Below are positions 42,023 to 53,689 of a DNA stretch of 64,000 nucleotides, piece by piece. Numbering within the stretch: position 1 is the stretch's first letter; every line of letters starts with the position of its first letter. The DNA is taken from positions 5,952,001 through 6,016,000 of the forward strand of contig JAWHQI010000064.1 of assembly GCA_033032865.1 (NCBI GenBank). The letters are read 5' to 3'. The notes under the pieces were generated by a model. It was not told where the DNA came from, searched no databases, and was given only the letters and a program-made list of their open reading frames with translations. A program made the position numbers and the translations under genes. This stretch comes from Dactylorhiza incarnata. Lineage: Eukaryota > Streptophyta > Magnoliopsida > Asparagales > Orchidaceae.

Positions 42023-45000
42023 ATGGAAGCAAGAGGTCTTAGGATTGAGATGCTCAACTCGACTAACTTCAAGAAGTGGAAGTCGTGTATGCAGAGTTAT
42101 CTTCTGGGTGAGGACCTATGGGAGGTTATTGGAGGAGATAGCACGGAAGAAGTGGTCCCAGTTGGGGACAATGGTCATGAGGTGAGGAACTGGAGGAGAA
42201 TTAATGCGAAAGCAGAATTCACTCTAAAGAGGGCAATATCACCTGACCTGTTCGACCACATCTTGGGGTGCGGATCAGCTGCGGAGATTTGGAGAGCCCT
42301 GGATGGGCTGTTTAACAAGAAGAATGTAGCGAGGCTACAGTTCCTGGAAAATGAGCTGGCAAGGTCGGCTCAGGGTGAACTTTCTATCTCAACGTTCTTT
42401 CTGAAGATGAAGAATCTGTGCGCCGAGATTTCAGCACTGGATCCTGATGAGCCAATTTATGAGGCGAAGCTGAAGAGACACATCATTCGTGGCTTGCGGA
42501 AGGAGTATGTGGCCTTTGTGACGTCGGTGCAGGGTTGGGCAAATCAGCCGTCTCTGCTGGAGCTGGAGAATCTGTTTGCGTCGCAGGAGAGCCTGTCAAG
42601 GCAGATGGCGGGGGTGTCAGTGTCTGGGGGAGAAGGCGAGGTTCTCTTCACAGGGTAGAAGAAGAAGTGGGATAAGAAGAAAAAGACCGCTGGAGGCTAT
42701 GGGCCTTCGACTTCTGGACAGCATGAGAGGGGCTATGCCCCTAAGGCTGAAGGAAAGAAGAAGGGAGAAGGACCCAAATGCTTCAGGTGCGGAAAGCTTG
42801 GTCACATCAGGAAGGATTGCCGGGTGAATCTTCAGCTGGGGCATGCTGCTGCAGGGAAGGAGGAAGCTGAGGCCAGGCAGAATGATGGAGGATGGGGAGG
42901 AGCCTACTCGGCTTCTGTTTGAGCTGCGGCTCCTATCAACTATCAGGAGGACTGGATCGTGGACTCGGGGTGTGGTCATCACCTCACTGGGGATGAGTCG
43001 AAGCTCACTTCAGCGCAGCCTTACTCAGGTAACGATGCCATCATAACTGCTGATAATACCGTGCATAGTGTCGAGAAGGTGGGGGTTGTTTCCTTGGGCA
43101 GTGATAGAGGGCCACTAACTTTGAAGAGTGTCTATCATGTGCCCGGAATGAGGAAAAACCTCTTCTTCGTGACCAACGCTGTAGACGTTGGGTATCACAT
43201 TCTGTTCGGCCCAACAGAAGTGAAGTTTCTAAGAAATGTTGAGGCGGTGAAGGCCGAGGTCGCTCATGTCGGAAGGAGGGCAAAAGACTTGTTCGTTTTA
43301 TCGACAAGTTCTTATGTCGACAAGATGAGGACGAATGATAGTGTCGTTATATGGCACGAGAGGTTGAGGCATGTGGTGATGGACAAGCTGAAGGCTATGG
43401 CGGTGAAAGGTCAGGTCAAGGGCCTGCCTAGTCTATCCTCCTACGGGGATGGTCATATTTGTGCGGGATGTCAGTTCGACAAGTCTCATCGACTACCGTT
43501 TGATAAGTCGCAAACAAGGAGTAGTGTGTCGTTGGAGTGCATCCACAGTGACTTGATGGGACCGACTGCTACCCCAAGCCTCAGAGGCAGCAAGTATATG
43601 ATGGTGTTGATCGATGATCACACCAGATATGTCTGGGTTTATTTCCTGAAGGAGAAAGCGGAGGCGTTTTCCAAGTTTGTGGAGTTCAAGGAGCTCGTGG
43701 AGGGTCGGCTAGGTCTGCGGGTTAAGAAGCTGAGAACTGACAACGGAGGGGAGTTAACCTCTGGTGAGTTCTCTAGTTTTTGCAGGAAGGCAGACATCCG
43801 GAGGGAGCTTACTTGCGCACATACTCCACAACAAAATGGAGTTGCAGAGCGGAAAATTCGTCATCTGACGGAGATCTGCAAGTGTTGGCTGCATGCCAAG
43901 AGTATCCTAAAGTCCTTCTTGGCGGAGGGAATGTCTTGAGCTGCCTACGTCATCAACAGGATGCCTCTCAGTCCCATCAACATGTTGACCCCGCATGAGA
44001 TGATGTTCTAGGAAAAGCCAAGCGTGGCACACCTTCGGGTGTTTGGTTCCACCTGCTATGTGCACGTTCCAGATGATCTTCGGATGAAGCTAGATGCAAA
44101 AGCAAGAAATCTAGTCTTCGTAGGATATGATGATCGGAAGAAGGGCTGGAAGTGCATGGACCCGGAGACGTGGATATTTGTTGTATCTCGCGACGTCGTG
44201 TTTGACGAGGTGACGTCTTACAAGGGGAGTTCTGGTGTTGAGCTACCAGAAAGCAGGGTGGAGGAGCCGGAGAGAGATGTAGAAAATCTTCAGGTGGAGC
44301 TGCTTTTGTCTCCAGGTGGTCCATCTATGTCTAGTTCTGAGGCGGAGGCTTCTGGTTCAGGAAGCAGGGGGAGCGATGCTCCTAGTACGTCTGGAAGGGG
44401 AGCTAGGGAAGAAGCAGCTGAGGATGTTGCGAGTCAGGGGAAGGAGCTGAGGAGATCGAAGCGAACAATCATTGCCCCTGATCGCTATACAGGAGAAAAC
44501 ATGGTGAGCGTTTTCTCATGTTTCTTTGCTGGTCCCCTGGATGAGCGGGAACCAGTGAGCTTCGAGAAGGCCAAAGGCGTGAAGCAGTGGGATTCGGCTA
44601 TGGAAGAAGAGATGTCAGCTTTTGAGAAGAATGAGACTTGGTCTCTGGTGCCCAAGCCCAAGGGCATTACCCATGTGACATGCAAGTGGGTCTACAAGCT
44701 CAAGAAGAAGGCAGATGGTAGTATCGAGCATTACAAGGCTCACCTTGTGGCTCGGGGATTCTCACAGCAATACGGTGAAGACTATGAAGAGACATTCAGT
44801 CCAGTGGAAAAGATGACTTCAGTACGGTTTGTGATTGCCTTGGTGGCGTTTTGGGGTTGGGAGATTTGGCAGCTCGACGTAAAGAATGCATTCTTGTACG
44901 GCGAGATTGACAAGAACATCTTCATGGTCCATCCGCCAGGCTTCATATCTGAAGATTTTCCTAACTATGTCTGCAAGTTGAAGAAGGCCCTGTATGGGTT

Positions 45001-45412
45001 GAAGTAAGCGCCGAGGGCGTGGTATGGAAAGATAGCAGAATATCTCTTATTCTGTGGTTTTGGTGCTTCAAACTCAGACTCAAGCTTGTTCGTCAAGAAG
45101 AGCGGGGAGCTTCAAGTCATCGTGATGCTCTATGTCGACGATATGATCGTGACGGGGAATTCAAAGGAGGAGGTAGCAAAGCTTCGCGCTGAGCTATCTA
45201 TCAGATTTGAGATGAAGGACTTGGGTGAGCTTCACCATTTCCTTGGACTCAAAGTGCAGAGGAAGGAGAGTGGAGTGATGGTGTCCCAGGCTGGATATGC
45301 GGAGCGAATCGTGGAGCGATTCGGCATGAAGGAAGGGAAGTGCATTTCTACACCTCTGGAGAAGGCCATGAAACTTCGGAAGGATGAAGGGAGGATTCTG
45401 GAAGATCCGCGT
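42023..45412 (+). pseudogene. gag-pol pseudogene of Copia A, part 1
   Basis: One continuous frame, no indels. Gag starts MEARGLRIEMLNSTNFKKW; zinc knuckle CFRCGKLGHIRKDC (about 42779); protease DWIVDSGCGHHLTG; integrase IWHERLRH...[47 protein letters not shown] and YVDDMIVTGN. Five stops interrupt it: TAG 42656, TGA 42920, TGA 43937, TAG 44009 and TAA 45005. By family alignment 43937 and 44009 replace Trp and 45005 replaces Gln, all G:C to A:T changes. The frame is then broken at 45412 by element G and resumes at 49569. Confidence 0.93.
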
Positions 45413-46698
45413 TGAAAGTGGAGTGTTTTAGTTCTTATTTACTTTATTAAAAGATCTTGATTAAGTTTTGGTTTTAAAATAAATGATATGTATGTTTATA
45501 TGTGTTTGCTGAAAGAGTAATTAACACAAACAGTGAGAGTGCATAAAAAAAAACAAAAAACATCCAGATGACACAAGATGTATAGTAGTTCCCCTCAACT
45601 GGGTACATCTACTCTTCTACCCACTGGTAGAAATCCACTATGAGGTTGTTGATAAGGTGCCCTCTCACCAGGTGAGCTGTTGATAAGGTGCTCTAACCAA
45701 ACTGCAGGTTTTTGCTAAGGTGCCCTGTCACCGAGAGTTAACTTTTGAAGGGAGTTATAACCCTGTACAGGATGGTGTAAAGAGGAGAAAAATAAAAGCA
45801 GAAATTAAATTGTTCTTCTCTGTATAAGAAGACTCTTGATGATCCTGATATGGTGTTGAAAGGATCAGATGATGAAGAGCTCCCCCTGTCTGGTATAGAT
45901 GAATGACAGTTCTGGAGGTCTCTTCCTTTTGATTGTTCAAATGCTTCTTCCTTCTTTTGCAGTGATGATCCTGAGCAATTGGTTGTGATTGTTGTCTCAG
46001 GATGTATGAGATCTGCAAGAGAATATTAGCAAGAAAAATAGATTTGCTTCTATGTATTTTCTTCTCTGTCTTTCCTATATCTGTCTATTTATTTCTGCTC
46101 TTCTCATGAATATATAGTCTGGAGAAAGCTTTTGAATCCTTGCTCGGGAAAATGGAAAGAGATAAAATCTCTTTAATTTTTGTTCCTTGGAAAGAGGAGT
46201 TGCCGATTTGACAATACAGAAACGGCAATATGCTTTTAGTGCTGTAACGGCTAGATTAAATATTATAAAGAAAGATAGCCCAATAAAATATTAGTCGAGC
46301 TCTGGCTAGAATTTTGTCGAGCACTGAACGGCATTTGTCGAGCGCCTTTTGATGTGCTGAGCAATTCTCTGCAAATAAGATTTTTGTCGATCTTGATTTA
46401 TCTCGTCGACCTGCTAAGTCTGGATGAATTCGTCGAGCGTCGTTCGCTATTTGTCGAACGCTGTCTGGCTATTTGTCGAGCGCCGTTCGACATTTGTCGA
46501 ACGCCGTTCGATATTTGTCGAACGCAGAGAACAAAAGATATTTTTATTTCTTTTCTCTTTTTTTCTGCTTATTAATAATATGTTTATTTTCAGCTTTCTT
46601 TCTTAATGAGATTTTAATCTAAGTTATTCAATATGTTATGATATAAACTTAGATACTAAAGGTGGATCCTAACTCAAATCAAACCTAAGGTTCTAACA
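45413..46698 (-). mobile_element. 3' LTR of element G
   Basis: On the minus strand TGTTAGAACC...CACTTTCA. U3 (46280-46530) has TTTGTCGAACGCCGTTCGA-type inverted motifs; minus-strand TATATATT lies near 46119-46112. Confidence 0.9.
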
Positions 46699-46723
46699 AT
46701 CTCCCCCTATTTGAGTTGGGATC
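46665..46723 (-). other. Polypurine tract of G with flanking inverted repeat
   Basis: On the minus strand GATCCCAACTCAAAT (46723-46709) precedes PPT AGGGGGAGAT and pairs at 14 of 15 positions with ATTTGAGTTAGGATC in U3 (46679-46665). Confidence 0.8.
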
Positions 46724-47249
46724 AATTCAAAACTAGTGACCTGGTAATCTTAAAATGGTTTTTAGAATTTTCAGTTGCAGCAGCTTTTATACAGATTTAA
46801 GTTTTGTTTGAGATTTGTGTTTCTCATTTTCTCTCTCACTTGGCTTCTCTGATGTTCTCCTTTTCTCTCTCACTTGGTTTTAGTTTTCAATTTTCTTCTG
46901 TAGACTCTTTAAATTATTTTATTTAAGCAACTCATTTGATCTAGATTTGAGTTAATATGTTTTTAATATCTTGAATTGCTACAGCTGTTAATGGATTTTA
47001 AGGAATGTTTTAGATTATAAAAACATTGCAGACATTTTCTTTCTCATAGAATCCCCTTATCAGAAGAGACTCACACTCAGTGTTATGATCAATACTGATC
47101 AATGCAGCTACAGTAGAATGCTCAAACTGACTTGGAGAAGTCTGTAAGAATACAAAGTTGTCTTAACATAGTTTTTATGATGGAAACAATCCATGTAAAT
47201 TTTAGATTTGCTGTTTGAATTGGGATGGAGTTTAATGGTGAGAAATTAA

Positions 47250-48179
47250 TTAGAAAACTTCTTTGAATTTTATTAGAGTTGAAAGGTTTAGCAGTTTTAG
47301 CCTTTTTATTTCATTAAAATATAAATTTGATTTTTTAAGAATTAGTTCAAACCTTTTGGCTTGCATTTTGAGATTTCTCCCATTAGTTGTGCTTGCCCTG
47401 AAGGATTTGTTTAAAATTTTTATTTCTGTTATTTCTTTTAAGATTTCTTTTTCAGAAATGGTTATTTTAAAATTAGATTTGAAAGTAATAGAGGTAGAGT
47501 TGGGAGTTAATTTTACCTCATTTACCTTTTCTAATTTAGCTTCTGCATCGGGGATTTGATGTGAACCACCATATATGGCCATCATGCAGAAAGCTCTAGC
47601 TCTAAGTTCTTCTTCTTCTTCTTCTTCACTTAGGTTTGTTGATTGTTCTGCATCAAAAATACAATTAGTTGAAGAGATGAAAGAAGGTTTATTTACCATC
47701 TTGGAGAGGGAGGTCCAGATTCCTCTTGTAGAGGTGCAGTCTTCAAGCTTTTGATGAATGTCCTTTGACACTGACTGAGCCAAGATCTGCATGGCTTTGG
47801 CATCTGCTTCTGAGGATGGAGAAAGTTCTGTAGATGGGGAAGGTTCTTTATGTTTATCAGTCCGCCCATCATCAGTACCAGCTTTGAATTTATCTGGCTT
47901 CATTTTGCAAACACGGGCAGTGACATCAGTCTCTCTGTTGCCACGTTTTCTTTTGTAAACAGGCCCTTTCATTGCTCTTGAAGGAGACTTGATACCCATG
48001 GAACTAGGTAATGCAGGTGTAACTGCCTTTGATGACATGAGGGGTGGTCCTGTCAAAATAGATTTGTAAATGTTCTCATCTATGGCATTCATATATAATT
48101 TAATTCTAATTTGCCATAGCTCAAATCTATCCAAGTTACATAAAGGTGGATCTGTAATAGAGAAAACTGATGGAGCCAT
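47250..48179 (-). CDS. Gag-like protein of non-autonomous element G
   Basis: Intact 309-codon ORF, ATG about 80 bases after the primer site. The N-terminus matches Sirevirus Gag: PPLCNLDRFELWQIRIKLYM, compare element C LPVCTKENFPMWKERVRFF. A basic, Ser-rich insert (VYKRKRGNRETDVTAR, possible nuclear signal) follows, and Gag similarity resumes at AKAMQILAQSVSKDIHQKLE then STRGIWTSLSKMV. An acidic EEEEEEE stretch and a Lys/Leu-rich helix end it. There is no zinc knuckle and no protease, so it is a shortened Gag. It may act in trans with Gag and Pol of an autonomous relative; that is inference. Confidence 0.75.
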   Translation of the reverse strand: MAPSVFSITDPPLCNLDRFELWQIRIKLYMNAIDENIYKSILTGPPLMSSKAVTPALPSSMGIKSPSRAMKGPVYKRKRGNRETDVTARVCKMKPDKFKAGTDDGRTDKHKEPSPSTELSPSSEADAKAMQILAQSVSKDIHQKLEDCTSTRGIWTSLSKMVNKPSFISSTNCIFDAEQSTNLSEEEEEEELRARAFCMMAIYGGSHQIPDAEAKLEKVNEVKLTPNSTSITFKSNFKITISEKEILKEITEIKILNKSFRASTTNGRNLKMQAKRFELILKKSNLYFNEIKRLKLLNLSTLIKFKEVF

Positions 48180-48261
48180 TTTGAAAAACTGTGTTGAACA
48201 TATGAAAGAACTAAAGTGATCTTTGTGATCCAGGTGTTAGCCTGTAAAGAGATCAACACCC

Positions 48262-48273
48262 CTCTGATACCAA
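48262..48273 (-). other. Primer binding site of G (initiator tRNA-Met)
   Basis: Minus strand TTGGTATCAGAG, between the right LTR and the gag-like ORF, confirming leftward orientation. Confidence 0.85.
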
Positions 48274-48274
48274 T

Positions 48275-49563
48275 TGAAAGTGGAGTGTTTTAGTTCTTAT
48301 TTACTTTATTAAAAGATCTTGATTAAGTTTTGGTTTTAAAATAAATGATATGTATGTTTATATGTGTTTGCTGAAAGAGTAATTAACACAAACAGTGAGA
48401 GTGCATAAAAAAAAACAAAAAACATCCAGATGACACAAGATGTATAGTAGTTCCCCTCAACTGGGTACATCTACTCTTCTACCCACTGGTAGGAATCCAC
48501 TATGAGGTTGTTGATAAGGTGCCCTCTCACCAGGAGAGCTGTTGATAAGGTGCTCTAACCAAACTGCAGGTTTTTGCTAAGGTGCCCTGTCACCGAGAGT
48601 TAACTTTTGAAGGGAGTTATAACCCTGTACAGGATGGTGTAAAGAGGGGAAAAATAAAAGCAGAAATTAAATTGTTCTTCTCTGTATAAGAAGACTCTTA
48701 ATGATCCTGATATGGTGTTGAAAGGATCAGATGATGATGAGCTCCCCCTGTCTGGTATAGATGAATGACAGTTCTGGAGGTCTCTTCCTTTTGATTGTTC
48801 AAATGCTTCTTCCTTCTTTTGCAGTGATGATCCTGAGCAATTGGTCGTGATTGTTGTCTCAGGATGTATGAGATCTGCAAGAGAATATTAGCAAGAAAAA
48901 TAGATTTGCTTCTATGTATTTTCTTTTCTGTCTTTCCTATATCTGTCTATTTCTTTCTGCTCTTCTCATGAATATATAGTCTGGAGAAAGCTTTTGAATC
49001 CTTGCTCCGGAAAATGGAAAGAGATAAAATCTCTTTAATTTTTGTTCCTTGGAAAGAGGAGTTGCCGATTTGACAATACAGAAACGGCAATATGCTTTTA
49101 GTGCTGTAACGGCTAGATTAAATATTATAAAGAAAGATAGCCCAATAAAATATTAGTCGAGCTCTGGCTAGAATTTTGTCGAGCACTGAACGACATTTGT
49201 CGAGCGCCTTTTGATGTGCTGAGCAATTCTCTACAAATAAGATTTTTGTCGATCTTGATTTATCTCGTCGACCTGCTAAGTCTGGATGAATTCGTCGAGC
49301 GCCGTTCGCTATTTATCGAACGCTGTTCTGATGAATATTTGTCGAGCGCTGTCTGGCTATTTGTCGAGCGCCGTTCGACATTTGTCGAACGCAGAGAACA
49401 AAAGATATTTTTATTTCTTTTCTCTTTTTCTGCTTATTAATAATATGTCTATTTTCAGCTTTCTTTCTTAATGAGATTTTAATCTAAGTTATTCAATATG
49501 TTATGATATAAACTTAGATACTAAAGGTGGATCCTAACTCAAATCAAACCTAAGGTTCCAACA
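48275..49563 (-). mobile_element. 5' LTR of element G
   Basis: Close copy of 45413-46698. It differs by scattered substitutions and a rearranged GTCGAACG repeat block (49310-49390). Confidence 0.9.
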
Positions 49564-50252
49564 CGCTTGTGTTCCGAGCTCTGGTTGGGAGCTTGAACTA
49601 TCTGAAGATCACTAGGCCGGATATTGCATATGCGGTTGGCAGGGTGAGTCATTATATGGCGGAACCATTGATGCCTCATTTACTAGTGGCCAAGAATATA
49701 TTGAAGTATGTCAAGGCGACTTTGGATATGGGTCTCCTTTACAGGAGGGATGTGGGCTTCGAGGTGCATGGGTACATGGATGCTGATTACGGGGGAGATT
49801 CAGATGATCGAAAGTCGACGTCTGGATTTGTCTTCATGGCGGGCCCCACGGCTATATCATGTTGCATCAAGAAGCAGGATTCCGTGTCTGTCTTTACCAC
49901 GGAAGAAGAATACAAGGCTTCGGCCTTAGCAGCTCAAGAAGCCATCTGGCTTAGGAGGTTGGTGGGAGACGTCCATAAGGAGGTTCGGGGTCCGACTCTG
50001 CTCCGCGGCGACAATGAGAGTGCTCTCAAACTGGTTACTAATCCAGTTTGTCACGCGAGGACCAAGCATATTGAGATCGAGCATCATTTCATTCGTGAGA
50101 AGGTGTTGGAGGGGTCTCTTTCGGTTGAGCATGTTTGGAGTCAGGACAACATTGCTGACATATTCACAAAGGCGTTGGCGAAGGGGCCATTCACTCGGCT
50201 AAGGAGTTTACTTGGGTTGTTTTCAACTTCCCACTTCAAGGGGGAGTGTTGA
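49564..50252 (+). pseudogene. gag-pol pseudogene of Copia A, part 2 (RNase H)
   Basis: Continues the frame of 42023-45412 at codon 49569: [87 protein letters not shown]. Ends GEC-stop across the LTR start. This half has no internal stop. Together with part 1 it accounts for the complete Copia Pol order. Confidence 0.93.
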
Positions 50253-51375
50253 AAATGATGAAGTGGAAGTTTGTGGAAGTTGGCGGTCTGGCAAACCGCG
50301 CGGTCTTGCGGTCTCCCTATGCGGTCTGACCTCGATGGTCTAGCCGCAGGTCTACTCGGCGTGACCGCCGTTCTTTCTGTCCAAGGTGCCGAGGTGAGGC
50401 CGCGCGGTCTGGTTCTGTGACCACGTGGCGGGTTGTTCTTCAGGATTGTCCCGGTCAAACTGTGACCGCACAGGGTTGGTTCAGGTATCCGGAAGTCCGG
50501 TCTGGCGACTGTCCGGGTTCCTGGTAGTGTTCGCCGACTAAGGCTTCTTAGTCATGCGGTCTCTATTCGCAGTCTTTGGTGGAGGCTGGCAATGCGAACA
50601 GGTTGGGTTCGCCATCTCATTGGAAAACAGGTTGTGTTTGCGATCTCATTGGCGAACACTGGTAGTGGGCGGCTTCTTGGAGGAGTGGCGATCTCCTTGT
50701 CCATGTTGAAGTCTGCGAGCTCACTAAGCAGAATGATCTTTTGCTAATCGCGCGGGTTGACCAGTCTGGTCGCGCGATCAAGGGTGGTGACCCTATCTTA
50801 TAGGGTGGTGACTGGATCAGGTCTCACGCCTATAAATAGGAGCCACTATAGCAGCAAAATGCATCGCACCAAGTGTAAGCAGAGCTCGCGGCTTGTTCCT
50901 GCGGTCTCATTTTCTTGTGATCGGGCGGCTTTCTGATAGAACTTCTTCTGTGCAGCTTCTGCGGATTGTGCGGGCAGCAACAGTCACCTCTTCTTCTAGG
51001 GTGTTCGGGCGGTCTCGCGGCTTGCAGTGCGGGTTGCTGGAGTTCGGGAGAATCAGTGGAGGTCGCGGAGTTCTCGGTTGGTGTTGTTCTCGCGGGCAGG
51101 CAGTTCGGGCGGTCTCGTGTTGTTTGCGCGAACTTGCAGGTCGGGCGGTCAGGCGGTCTTAGTGGCAGACCGCTGGTTATCTTTCTCAGCTTGTTTTTTC
51201 TCCTGTTTTTTTGTGTACTGGCGAAATCATGTCTCGCCATGTACACCTCGCCCTGTAATGAAGGTTTCTGCAAGTATCAATAAAGATTGAAGATTTTTCA
51301 TGTGCTTCTGGTTGTTGGCTATTGCTTTGAGTTGTTCTATTCCTGCTCACTCCTAGATCTTCGGAAAATTTCAGA
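50236..51375 (+). mobile_element. PPT and 3' LTR of Copia A
   Basis: PPT TTCAAGGGGGAG, then LTR from 50247 (TGTTGAAAATGATG) to 51375. TATAAATA is at 50831-50838. CCACTTCA before the PPT pairs with TGAAGTGG in U3. Confidence 0.88.
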
Positions 51376-53689
51376 AACAATAGCAACACTCCTCCTAAAA
51401 ATCCCAAAAAATACAGGAGGTGCCCCTCTAAGTGGGGAACACTTTTCATGTTAGGAGTTTTTGCCAAAACTACCCCCATTTACCCTTAGAAAATTAAATA
51501 AGGAAGGGGGCTTTTGGGGTGCGGATAGAGGAAAGGAGAGGGGGCAGGGGGCGCTGCACCATGCGCTCTCCTGGGGTCCTCACAGCGGATCAGCGGTGGA
51601 TTCGCTGTGGGGCGCACACATATGGAGGCGGGTGGGGGGGGGGGGGGGGGAACGAAGTTAGGTGTGCTGCCCGATCTCCTGGAGCAGATCGGACGGCTGC
51701 CGCTATCCCAGTGGGAGGCGGCGGGAAACGAAGTTAGGGGAGCCGCCCGATCTCCTGTATCAGATCGGATGGCTGCCGTTATCCCAGTGGGAGGCGGCAG
51801 CGGCGCCGCCCCCGGTCGATGCGCCGGGGAGGGGACAGTCCTCCGGCGGGGGTCCAGCGGCCTGGCGCCGCCGGCCACCGCCGGGGGTTGGGTTTTTTCC
51901 ATACAGGAAGCGCAGAGGGAGGGGGAAAGGGTGTGGGTGCCGCCGGAGGCGCGCCCCCGGCGGCCCTGCCGCCTCCTCCCGTCGGAGCTCGGGTCCCCGG
52001 GTGGGGACCTGCTCCCCCAGCGCCACTGGGGGTGCAGGTTTACGGCCAACCCCTCCCCACCCGAACCTGGGAAAGGTTCGGGGTGGGGCTGGAGGCGCTC
52101 CGACGATGGGGGGGGGGGGGGGGGGGGCATGCCTCAGGGAGGTAGGAAGGAGGAGGATGAGGGTTTCTACCTGAGGGAGAGGGGCTTGGGAGGATGAGGG
52201 GCGGCTGGCCATGGTGGGGAGGTGGCGGCGGCGGCTCGACTAGGAAGTGTTCCGGCAGGGGGAGGAGGAGAAGGATGGGGGGGGGGGGGTGTTGTGCGAC
52301 CAGGGAAGGGGCTGGGCCCCTCCCTTTATAGGGGAGGATGGAGGCTTCCCCTCTCCATCCCTTTATCCCCACGTGGGGTTAAGGGAGGGATGGGTGGGGG
52401 GAGATATTTTCTCCCCCCCCCCCTCTCTACTTCTAATGCCCGAATAAGGCTGCCTGTTCATGGGCAGCCCTCCCTTTCTTGAGGGAGGAGCCTCTCTCTC
52501 CTCCCCCCTTTCTTTTCTTTTCCCAAGAAATTTCATGCTTGGGGGGGGGGGGGGGGAGGGGGGGTTTGACCAAGGTCAACTTAGGGTGGGGTCCTCCATG
52601 GTCCCGAGGGTCCACCAAGACTTATTGGGGCCGGTTCCGAGTTCATGCACTCCGTATTTCGTGCGATGTGCCGAGGCGGTCTGCATAATCCAAAATGAGC
52701 ATATTCTCCATATGACCTCGGATCGAAATGGAACGAGTTCCATTACACTCGTATTGGCTATACAAGTCTAACGGAACTGACGGAAGTCAAATCGGAGTAC
52801 ATTTGGTCACTGTACCCAAACGACTTAGTTGAGGCGCACAATTGTAACCAAAACGGTCATTTTTCCAAACGACCTCGGATTGGAATGGAACGAGCTCCAT
52901 TACACTTGTATCGATTATACGAGTCTAATGGAGCTGACGGAAGTCAGATCGGAGTACATTTGGTCACTGTACCCCAACGACTCAGTTGCGGCGCACAATA
53001 ATACCCAAAACGGTCATTTTCTCCAAACGACCTCGGATTGGAATGAAACGAGCTCCATTACACTCATATCAATTATACGAGTCTAACGGAGCTGATGGAA
53101 GTCAGATCGGAGTACATTTGGCCACTGTACCCCAACGACTTAGTTGTGGCGCACAATAATACCCAAAACGGTCGTTTTCTCCAAATGACCTCGGATTGGA
53201 ATGAAACGAGCTCCATTATACTCGTATAGATTATACGAGTCTAACGGAGATGACGGAAGTCAGATCAGAGCACATTTGGTCACTGTACCCCAACTACTTA
53301 GTTGTGGCGCACAATAATACCCAAAACGGTCGTTTTCTCCAAACGACCTCGGATTGGAATGAAACGAGCTCCATTACACTTGTATCGATTATACAAGTCT
53401 AACGGAGCTTACAGAAGTCAGATCATAGTATATTTGGTCACTGTACCCCAACAACTTAGTTGCAGCGCATAATAATACTCAAAACGGTCGTTTTCTCCAA
53501 ACGATCTCGGATTGGAATGAAACGAGCTCCATTACACTCGTATCGATTATACAAGTCTAACGGAGCTGACGGAAGTCAGATCGGAGTACCCCAGTACACA
53601 ATCCTATATGAGGTTTCTTTCTACTGCTCGGAACTACTTTTATTGGGCTCATTAGGGTCTAGTGACCCAATAAAAGTTGGGATGTTACA
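51376..53689 (-). mobile_element. F 3' LTR, proximal piece (U3, TATA, R)
   Basis: Minus strand starts TGTAACATCCCAAC at 53689. U3 holds a 158-bp tandem array, TATAAAGG lies at 52330-52323, and a C-rich leader follows with five long homopolymer runs (G on +). Overlapping ORFs at 51486-52200 on both strands are composition artefacts of this GC-rich leader. Confidence 0.65.
52655..53600. repeat. 158-bp tandem array in U3 of F
   Basis: About five and a half units. GGTCACTGTACC recurs at about 52804, 52962, 53120, 53278 and 53436. Each unit also carries AAACGACCTCGGATTGGAAT. Confidence 0.9.

Larger units (their letters stand above)
45413..49563 (-). mobile_element. Gag-only Sirevirus-like element G, minus strand
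   Basis: LTRs of 1286 bp (left, 3') and 1289 bp (right, 5') bounded TGAAAGTGG...CCAACA on +. The minus-strand primer site TTGGTATCAGAG is at 48273-48262, and the PPT complement ATCTCCCCCTATTTG follows the left LTR. The 1.58-kb interior encodes only a Gag-like ORF, so it needs enzymes from another element. TSD is CGCGT/CGCTT; removing G and one TSD copy restores A's reading frame. Confidence 0.92.
40782..51375 (+). mobile_element. Copia element A (TNT1-type), split by element G
   Basis: LTRs of 1153 and 1129 bp. The 5' flank is AAAAA and the 3' flank AACAA, a possible one-mismatch TSD if the 3' LTR terminus has mutated from CA to GA. The primer site is degenerate and gag-pol is interrupted by five stops. 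It is older than C by LTR divergence, including a length difference of about 20 bp near 40819. Confidence 0.88.

Noticed and set aside
51486..52212. Long overlapping ORFs on both strands (up to 214 codons)
   Set aside because: Low-complexity Gly/Pro/Arg translations in nearly every frame, caused by GC-rich leader sequence of the F LTR; no domain, and TATA evidence places it in a transcribed LTR region.
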